Positions 58,663 to 64,000 of a DNA stretch of 64,000 nucleotides are shown piece by piece. How positions within the stretch are numbered: position 1 is the stretch's first letter; every line of letters begins with the position of its first letter. Under the pieces are notes generated by a model. It was given only the letters and a program-made list of their open reading frames with translations, searched no databases and was not told the DNA's origin. Location of the stretch: the NCBI GenBank assembly GCA_934667625.1, contig CAKUMH010000008.1, forward strand, positions 1 through 64,000, given 5' to 3'. Made by a program: the position numbers and the translations under genes. This stretch comes from an uncultured Elusimicrobiales bacterium (lineage in GTDB: Bacteria > Elusimicrobiota > Elusimicrobia > Elusimicrobiales > Elusimicrobiaceae).

Positions 58663-59166
58663 TTACAACTCGTAAATAATCCGGTCTTCCTGCACCTCTA
58701 TCTGCTTGCCGCCAAGTGCTTTGCAGAGCCGCTGCCCCTTTGCATTGTCTCCATAGCAAGTGTTTTTGTAATCGTAATTAGGATCACTTAAATAAAGCCA
58801 ATAATAATCTAGATTCCCAGCGGGATTTGCATACGGCCACATACACCCGCTCAGATCACAATTATACTCAAAATTTTTCCCGTTGCAATACATGGGATCA
58901 GAACAGTCAAATCCGGGCAAATCTAAATCTATTTCATCAAAATAACATCCGCCGACATCTGCGGGTAATCCCTGTTGGAGCACACATAAATCGCCTGCCT
59001 GTTTAATGGACTTAAGCACGCTTAGCGCCTCAGCCGCGCGCGCTTTTTCCACCGCCAGTTCGTACTGCGGCACCGCAATCGCCGCCAAAATGCCAATGAT
59101 GAGGACGACCACTAATAACTCAATGAGCGTAAACCCGCCTAAACGGCCCATAATAACGTTTTTCAT
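58663..59166 (-). CDS. PilE-like type IV pilin / pseudopilin B
   Basis: A 167-residue pilin with leader MKNVIMGRLGG and FTLIELLVVVLIIGILAAIA (Phe1, Glu5), then PQYELAVEKARAAEALSVLK. The C-terminal domain has about eight Cys (CVLQQG, GGCYFDE, DCSDPMYCNG, NCDLSGC, NTCYGD, LCKALG), unrelated to pilin A. The ATG at 59166 has GGAAGG upstream and the same leader hairpin type as pilin A. It is antisense between queA and tgt. Pairing of many Cys suggests a disulphide-stabilised head domain. Confidence 0.9.
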   Translation of the reverse strand: MKNVIMGRLGGFTLIELLVVVLIIGILAAIAVPQYELAVEKARAAEALSVLKSIKQAGDLCVLQQGLPADVGGCYFDEIDLDLPGFDCSDPMYCNGKNFEYNCDLSGCMWPYANPAGNLDYYWLYLSDPNYDYKNTCYGDNAKGQRLCKALGGKQIEVQEDRIIYEL

Positions 59167-59177
59167 AACACCCTTCC

Positions 59178-59217
59178 TTTTTGCTAAATTTTGTCTATAT
59201 ACAAAATTTAGCAAAAA
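59178..59217 (-). promoter_or_regulatory. Leader hairpin of pilin B
   Basis: TTTTTGCTAAATTTTG (59178-59193) and CAAAATTTAGCAAAAA (59202-59217) form a perfect 16-bp inverted repeat with an 8-nt loop, abutting the ribosome site. Relative to pilin A one base pair is changed on both arms. Confidence 0.75.
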
Positions 59218-59300
59218 AAAAAACGATTACAACCCTTTTGTGTTTTGCCAGCCAAAAAACAACAAAAAAATAAAGACTTTTTCATCAAACAAAACTTGCC

Positions 59301-59332
59301 GTCATCCTGGAGTGTTTTAGTCCAGTGTCTCG
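59301..59332. repeat. Fourth copy of the short palindromic repeat
   Basis: GTCATCCTGGAGTGTTTTAG followed by TCCAGTGTCTCG has the same frame as the copies at 54468-54600, again on the upstream side of a pilin gene and ahead of a leaderless-type promoter. Confidence 0.6.
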
Positions 59333-59391
59333 TCGTTTCCGTCCCCCTTTTCCTTCCTCGCCACGCCTTTCCCACGGGCCAAAAACGAATA

Positions 59392-59400
59392 TGATAAAAT
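59392..59400 (+). promoter_or_regulatory. Extended -10 box 6 nt before the tgt ATG
   Basis: TGA followed by TAAAAT (59395-59400) is 6 nt before the ATG at 59407. There is no ribosome site in the gap. The upstream stretch is C/T-rich, as at ruvA. Confidence 0.55.
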
Positions 59401-59406
59401 ATATGT

Positions 59407-60576
59407 ATGATTTCTCCTTTTCACATATTAGCCAAAGATACCCGTTCCAAAGCCCGTACCGGCGTGCTCTACACCAAGCACGGCGCGGTGCATACGCCGG
59501 TGTTTATGCCGGTGGCCACACAGGCCTGCGTAAAGGCCCTGACCGACGAGGATTTAAAAAATGCCGGGGCGGAATGCCTCCTCTCCAACACATACCATTT
59601 GTACCTGCGCCCGACCACCCAAATTTTGCAGCAAATGGGCGGCATCCACAAATTTATGCACTGGGACGGCAGCGTGCTGACCGATTCGGGCGGATTTCAG
59701 GTTTACAGCTTGTCCAAATTCCGCAAAATTAAAGAAGAAGGCGTCACCTTCCAATCTCACCACGACGGGAGCAAACACCTCTTCACGCCGGAAAACGTGA
59801 TTCAATTTGAAAGCGAAATCGGTTCCGATATTTGGACGATGCTGGACGTTTGCATCCATGCCAAAGACCCGTCCAAGCACGACGCGCGCGAAGCATTAAA
59901 CATCACCAAACGCTGGGCGGAACGCGCCGCAAAAGCGTATCAGAATACGGTGAAAGAACAGCACATCACGCAACAGCCGGACGGCTCTTTTACCGTCGGC
60001 AATTCACTTTTATTCGGCATTATTCAGGGGGCTGTTTTTCCCGATTTACGCAAAGAAGCCGCCCTGCACATGGCCTCTTTGCCCACGCACGGATACTGCA
60101 TCGGCGGGCTTTCCTTGGGCGAGACCTTGGAGCAGATGAACGAATCCGTCTTGGCGGTAACCGATAATCTGCCCGAAGGCAAACCGCGCTATTTTATGGG
60201 ACTGGGTACGCCGGTGGAAATTTTAAACTCCATTGAACGCGGCGTGGATATGTTTGACTGCGTATGGCCCACCCGCGTGGCGCGCAACGGCATGGCCATG
60301 ACCAGCACCGGCCGCGTGAACATCAAAAACGCGGAGTACCGCACGCAGGATGTGCCGCTGGACGCTGAGTGCGACTGTTACACCTGCCGCCGCTATTCCC
60401 GCGCGTATTTGTGCCACCTGTACCGCTCGGCCGAGCTCACCAGCCACCGGTTGATGAGCATTCACAACATCCGTTTCTTAATCCGCTTAATGGAGCGTGC
60501 CCGCGAAGCGATTGCAAACGGAACGTTTTTGGAATTTAAGGACGAAGTCATCCGCAAATATCAAAACTTCAAATAA
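59407..60576 (+). CDS. tgt: tRNA-guanine transglycosylase
   Basis: Bacterial Tgt (389 residues) replaces guanine 34 of certain tRNAs by preQ1 on the way to queuosine. Motifs: TPVFMPVATQACVKALTDED, LSNTYHLYLRP, LTDSGGFQVYSLSKFRKIKE (catalytic Asp), GVDMFDCVWPTRVARNG (nucleophile Asp) and the zinc site CDCYTCRRYSRAYLCHLYRS. Length is standard. A strong bidirectional terminator follows. Its mRNA appears to start at the ATG. Confidence 0.96.
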   Translation: MISPFHILAKDTRSKARTGVLYTKHGAVHTPVFMPVATQACVKALTDEDLKNAGAECLLSNTYHLYLRPTTQILQQMGGIHKFMHWDGSVLTDSGGFQVYSLSKFRKIKEEGVTFQSHHDGSKHLFTPENVIQFESEIGSDIWTMLDVCIHAKDPSKHDAREALNITKRWAERAAKAYQNTVKEQHITQQPDGSFTVGNSLLFGIIQGAVFPDLRKEAALHMASLPTHGYCIGGLSLGETLEQMNESVLAVTDNLPEGKPRYFMGLGTPVEILNSIERGVDMFDCVWPTRVARNGMAMTSTGRVNIKNAEYRTQDVPLDAECDCYTCRRYSRAYLCHLYRSAELTSHRLMSIHNIRFLIRLMERAREAIANGTFLEFKDEVIRKYQNFK

Positions 60577-60598
60577 ATTTTGGGAGAAATTTGACCTA

Positions 60599-60636
60599 AA
60601 AAATTCCCGCGTCCAAACACCGGCGCGGGAATTTTT
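60599..60636. terminator. Bidirectional terminator after tgt
   Basis: AAAAATTCCCGCG (60599-60611) and CGCGGGAATTTTT (60624-60636) form a perfect 13-bp stem with a 12-nt loop and T-runs on both strands. It ends tgt and the convergent membrane-protein gene. Confidence 0.92.
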
Positions 60637-60650
60637 ATTGCCGCTTTTGT

Positions 60651-61127
60651 TTATTTTTCTAAAACAGTTTCGCCTTCCGGGGCAGCGGGCGCCTCTTTCT
60701 TTCTCTCGTATTTAGGCAAGAGCGCAAACAGTGCATACGCGCTTAGCATTTGCAAGGTAAACGCCGCCGATACAAACACATATTTGTACACGCTCATGGC
60801 CTCTACCGAAGGGACCGGATGCGCCACATAGTAAAACTGCCCCAAAATGCGCAAAAAGGGCACAAACGTAAAATCCAAATTCGTCAGTAGCGCCAATAAT
60901 CCCTGCACCGCCGCCAGCACGCACACATACCGCTCGTGAAGCAAGATAAAAATTACTTGCGACGCATACAGCACCAAAAAACCCGCATGCAACCGGAGCA
61001 GCACGCCGTCCGCAGACAAATCCCGCACCGCCAGGCAAAAATTGATAAACGTCCCCAGCAGGCAGAAAATCAAAATCACCTGCACCCACATGTTTAGTCC
61101 GGTTATCCGGTTGAACAGTTTATTCAT
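60651..61127 (-). CDS. Four-TM membrane protein, unknown family
   Basis: A 158-residue protein with about four membrane segments (MWVQVILIFCLLGTFINFCL; LRLHAGFLVLYASQVIFILL; VLAAVQGLLALLTNL; YKYVFVSAAFTLQMLSAYAL) and a charged C-terminal tail (KYERKKEAPAAPEGETVLEK). I do not recognise the family. It starts 3 bp after ddl and is probably in the same transcript; a cell-envelope role is a weak guess from that. Confidence 0.65.
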   Translation of the reverse strand: MNKLFNRITGLNMWVQVILIFCLLGTFINFCLAVRDLSADGVLLRLHAGFLVLYASQVIFILLHERYVCVLAAVQGLLALLTNLDFTFVPFLRILGQFYYVAHPVPSVEAMSVYKYVFVSAAFTLQMLSAYALFALLPKYERKKEAPAAPEGETVLEK

Positions 61128-61129
61128 AT

Positions 61130-62203
61130 TCAGCGGCTCGTTTGCAAAGCCTCTTTGCGTTGGTGCACCGTCAGTGCCAGCCCAATTAATTTATCCAAAA
61201 TTTGGCTGTAGTCCTCACCACTGGCTTCAAAAAGTTGCGGGAAGAGACTCGTCTCGCTCATACCCGGCAAGGTATTAATTTCGGAAAAATAATAATGCCC
61301 GGCCTTATCCATCAAATAGTCCACGCGCGCCAACCCGCTCCCGCGCAGCGCACGGAAGAAGACCTCGCTGTCTTGGCGCATTTTGGCCGCCGTGTCCGCC
61401 GGAATATCCGCCGGCACTTTGGTTTCGCATCCGCCCGCCACCACATACTTGGCGTTGTAGTCAAAGAACTCCCCCGCCAGCGCGCGCAACTCTCCGCAGG
61501 CAGAAGATTTCAGTTCGCCTCCGTCTCCGTAAATAGCGCAAAAAATTTCACGGGCGCGGTCCACGCCTTTTTCCACCATAACATCCGTATCAAATTGCAG
61601 GGCAAATTGCACCGCGTCGTGGAGCTCGCGCATTTCTTTCACCTTGCGCACCCCGACAGACGACCCCAGCCGCACCGGTTTGACAAACACCGGCAGCCCC
61701 TGCTGCTCCACCCAGGTTTCCAAGGAGGCTTTGTCGTAAGGCTGAAATTTGGAAATGGTTTTCCACGGCAGCACTGGCAGTCCGGCTTCGCGCGCCAACA
61801 TTTTGGAAATTTCCTTATCCATACCCATGGCCGAGGCCAACACGCCACACCCCACGTACGGCACATTAAGCGTTTCCAAAAATCCCTGCAGGGTGCCGTC
61901 CTCGCAGTTGGTACCGTGCACCACGGGGAACACTACATCCGCCGCCACGGCAAAAGAGCCGTCTTCCGACACTAGCGTTACGCCGTCTTTTAAAACAGGC
62001 GTCACGGGTTTATCCTGCGGGGTTTGAAAGCCGCACGCCGTTTGCAAAAACCAGCGCCCCTGCTTGCTGATAAAAACGGGATAAATCTGATATTTTTCCG
62101 GCTGGGCGGAAAGAATTTTACACACGGTTCCCGCGCTGTGTACAGACACTTCGTGCTCGGTGGATTTTCCGCCGTATAACACCACTACTTTTAAAATTGA
62201 CAT
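61130..62203 (-). CDS. ddl: D-Ala-D-X ligase (Phe type in the specificity loop)
   Basis: A 357-residue ATP-grasp ligase of the Ddl family, which makes the terminal dipeptide (or depsipeptide) of the peptidoglycan stem. Motifs: VVLYGGKSTEHEVSVHSA, VFPVVHGTNCEDGTLQGFLE, GVLASAMGMDKEISKMLARE, VKPVRLGSSVGVRKV and FSEINTLPGMSETSLFPQL. In the omega loop the usual FYDYxAKY is FFDYNAKY (second Phe is residue 247, codon 61463-61465). Phe at this place is known from ligases that favour D-lactate. The Ser before VGV is kept. An AAGGACG site precedes the ATG. It lies between a coiled-coil gene and a membrane-protein gene. Confidence 0.92.
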   Translation of the reverse strand: MSILKVVVLYGGKSTEHEVSVHSAGTVCKILSAQPEKYQIYPVFISKQGRWFLQTACGFQTPQDKPVTPVLKDGVTLVSEDGSFAVAADVVFPVVHGTNCEDGTLQGFLETLNVPYVGCGVLASAMGMDKEISKMLAREAGLPVLPWKTISKFQPYDKASLETWVEQQGLPVFVKPVRLGSSVGVRKVKEMRELHDAVQFALQFDTDVMVEKGVDRAREIFCAIYGDGGELKSSACGELRALAGEFFDYNAKYVVAGGCETKVPADIPADTAAKMRQDSEVFFRALRGSGLARVDYLMDKAGHYYFSEINTLPGMSETSLFPQLFEASGEDYSQILDKLIGLALTVHQRKEALQTSR

Positions 62204-62225
62204 ATTTTTTCGTCCTTATAGTAAA

Positions 62226-62250
62226 GAGGCCTGACGCTTGGCCAGGCCCT
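62226..62250 (-). terminator. Weak terminator-like hairpin between the coiled-coil gene and ddl
   Basis: GGCCTG (62228-62233) pairs with CAGGCC (62243-62248) as a 6-bp stem, with only CTTTA after it on the minus strand. It may partially separate the two genes. Confidence 0.4.
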
Positions 62251-62259
62251 AAATATCGG

Positions 62260-64000
62260 TTATTTATCTTCCCGGAAGATTGACCACTTCATGCGGCCGA
62301 TAAAGCTGTCCGTCTTCTCCAAAAAATCCTCTCCGTCAAAGAGCGGCTCCGGCTGCGGCACGGGATCGGCCACCTTAATTTCGGGCAAATCCGCATCGGT
62401 CTGCACTTGGGCCAATTTATTTTGGTGCACGGTAACAGGTTTTTCACTGGCGGGAATGGGCTCTGCTTTGACGGGCGCCGCAATTGCCACCGGATCCTGC
62501 GGGCGTTTTTGTTCCTCTTGCGGGGCCGCCGGGCGTTTTGGAGCGGCCTTACGCAGCAACTCCTCTTTGTCCGCGCGTTCTTTTTCCTGCACGAGGCGCG
62601 CCGCCAACAACGCCGCGCTTTGGTTGCGCAGCTGCTGGTTTTCCTTGGAAAGCGCTTCTTGCGCCTGTTCCAGATCCGCCGTACGTTTTTTAAGCTGTTG
62701 GCTTTCCTGCGAAAGTGAATCCTTCTCGCGGGACAGGGCTTCCTTTTCCGCCTGCAAAGCCATCAAATTTTGGCGCATATTTGCTGTTTCGTTAGAGACC
62801 GCCTGCAACTGCTCGTTTTCTGCATTCAAGCGGGCTGCCTGTTCGGCCAATGTGGCTTTTTCTTGCGAAAGCGCCTGGGCCTGCGCCGACAGTTCCGCCT
62901 GCTGACGCGATAGCGTCTCGTTCTGTTCCTGCAGGGCCGCCTTTTCCTGGTTCCAGGCTTGCGCCTGGGCCTGCCAGTTGTTCTTCTCCTGCGTCAGGCC
63001 GGCACTGGCGGACTGCAGGGTTTCATTCTGACGCGTTAAAGCTTCGTTCTGCTGGCCCAACACCTCAATTTTCTGTTTGAGTTGTTCAATTACCGCATCG
63101 TTTTGGTTAATTTTGGCAAGCAGTTCTTTGAAATTCTTTTCTAACAAATCCTTTTCTTGGCGCACCGCCTCCAAGGAAGATTGGGCCCGCTCCACATCCA
63201 CGGCCAGTCCGTCGCGTTGGCCTTCCAGCGCGCGCAGCCGCTCGGAAAATACCGCCAGCTGTTTTTGCGCTGTTTTGGAATGTTTTTCCTGCAGGGCGGC
63301 CATTTCGGCCTTGAGGGTGAGCAGTTCGTGCTCTTTGGCCTCCAGGCGGGCAAGCGCCTCTTCTTTTTCGGCGGCGGCCTTGTGGAGTTTCAAATTTTCG
63401 GCCTTTAAGGATTCTATCTCCTCCACCTGCTTCATGCACGTGTCGGAAATTTCCTGCAATTGGTTTTCCAGGCTGGACACCTTTTGCTGGTATTCCTGCT
63501 TAATGGAAATAATGCGGCCTTCAAAATCAAAGGATTTAAAGCGCTCTTCTGCGGCGGTCAGCTGGTCGCGCAGGGACAAAATTTCTTTGGCCTGCTCGGC
63601 GGATTTTTTAAGTGCTTCCATTTTTTCCTGCTGCACTTTTTTAATCTCGCGGTCCAGGGCGCTGTTCACGGCTTTAAGCTGGGAGGCCTTTTGGCGCAAG
63701 CTAAAAAGGATTCTTTCCCGCTCCTCCTGGTCCACGCGCTGCGCCTGCGGGTCGTAGTGATACACCGCCGGGTGCGCGGCATTTTTAAAGGCCGTTGGAA
63801 GGGGATCAAAAGAACGCTGTACAGGCGGCTCCTGATAGGCCCGGTCCTGCTGTGCGCGGGACAAATTTTCCACGCTGGCTTTTAAGCTGGCAATGGTGCG
63901 GGAGATATGCTCCAAAAAGGCGTCCTTGTCTTTTTGGCGTTCCATGGCCTCGCGCGTGCGGGCCAATTCGTTCAAAATCAGTTGGTTCTGTCCGGCAGTG
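62260..64000 (-). CDS. Long coiled-coil protein (5' end outside the window)
   Basis: The frame runs to the window edge without a stop, so at least 580 residues are seen and the start is missing. Residues visible are mostly heptad-type coiled coil rich in Gln, Glu, Ala, Leu and Lys, with repeated pieces such as LSQEKATLAEQAARLNAENE and LTQEKNNWQAQAQAWNQEKA. A Pro/Lys linker (PKRPAAPQEEQKRPQDP) leads to a short conserved-looking end (DFLEKTDSFIGRMKWSIFRE). No membrane segment is seen. Cytoskeletal or polar scaffold roles are typical for such proteins; no family is recognised. An in-frame TTG at 63975 is not a likely true start. Confidence 0.7.
   Translation of the reverse strand, partial: TAGQNQLILNELARTREAMERQKDKDAFLEHISRTIASLKASVENLSRAQQDRAYQEPPVQRSFDPLPTAFKNAAHPAVYHYDPQAQRVDQEERERILFSLRQKASQLKAVNSALDREIKKVQQEKMEALKKSAEQAKEILSLRDQLTAAEERFKSFDFEGRIISIKQEYQQKVSSLENQLQEISDTCMKQVEEIESLKAENLKLHKAAAEKEEALARLEAKEHELLTLKAEMAALQEKHSKTAQKQLAVFSERLRALEGQRDGLAVDVERAQSSLEAVRQEKDLLEKNFKELLAKINQNDAVIEQLKQKIEVLGQQNEALTRQNETLQSASAGLTQEKNNWQAQAQAWNQEKAALQEQNETLSRQQAELSAQAQALSQEKATLAEQAARLNAENEQLQAVSNETANMRQNLMALQAEKEALSREKDSLSQESQQLKKRTADLEQAQEALSKENQQLRNQSAALLAARLVQEKERADKEELLRKAAPKRPAAPQEEQKRPQDPVAIAAPVKAEPIPASEKPVTVHQNKLAQVQTDADLPEIKVADPVPQPEPLFDGEDFLEKTDSFIGRMKWSIFREDK

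Noticed and set aside
1..64000. CRISPR arrays, insertion sequences and prophage genes
   Set aside because: No regularly spaced direct repeats, transposase, integrase or phage structural genes were found. The repeats present are short hairpins and one coding Gly/Ala tract.

Overview
The window reads as a chromosome segment of a Gram-negative bacterium with an outer membrane. It carries a secretin, a PorV-type barrel, lipoproteins, FtsX/EnvC and a lipobox SpoIID protein. The mix of a divergent Tad/Flp system, giant FlgD-Ig surface protein, PorV/UPF0164 barrel and scattered PilE-like pilins with an almost invariant first 30 residues points to Elusimicrobiota, probably a gut lineage. This is inferred from gene content; no rRNA is present. 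GC is moderate, a little over half by eye. No insertion sequence, prophage or CRISPR array was seen.

Layout. (1) 1-2187: a cold-shock gene (minus), divergent ftcD (plus), and rsmA/ksgA (minus) whose end overlaps ftcD. (2) About 2194-37527: one continuous minus-strand island of about 35 kb. In transcription order it holds a giant FlgD-Ig repeat surface protein, a PorV-like barrel, two Flp pilins, TadE, CpaB/RcpC, a minimal secretin, a fused TadZ-TadA ATPase, TadB with an extra exported N-terminal domain, TadC, a TadD-like TPR protein, a HAMP membrane protein, a two-TM protein and a thioredoxin-fold protein. A sensor kinase, receiver-kinase hybrid and NarL-type regulator follow, then a third Flp pilin, a TadG-like and a second TadE-like protein. 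Next come five unrecognised membrane-anchored proteins (1215, 526, 490, 572 and 479 residues), one 90-residue protein and a TPR protein. Two strong sigma70 promoters (14610-14638 and 7765-7792) drive parts of the unknown set. (3) 37704-50151: a compact minus-strand operon running M50 protease, scpA, scpB, glgA, phoA, ftsX, envC, ctpA, tsaD, a signal-less solute-binding-like protein and a GAF-GGDEF cyclase. The separate pair of CpXC protein and cca lies upstream, behind a hairpin-rich gap. (4) 52291-60576: tRNA-Arg(UCG), yebC-ruvC, ruvA-ruvB-spoIID-queA and tgt on the plus strand. Two PilE-like pilin cassettes are inserted in antisense orientation, one between ruvC and ruvA and one between queA and tgt. 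(5) 60651-64000: a membrane protein, ddl and a partial coiled-coil gene on the minus strand.

The best candidate for an undescribed system is the island in (2). It has the core of a Tad pilus or secretion machine but with domain fusions and losses in the core parts, its own phosphorelay, and a downstream set of paralogous, Gly/Ala/Ser-rich, sometimes Cys-rich membrane-anchored proteins that I cannot assign to a family. The second point of interest is the repeated pilin cassette with a covarying leader hairpin. The third is a class of apparently leaderless genes (ftcD, M50 protease, ruvA, tgt) in which a -10 box lies 6-7 nt before the ATG.
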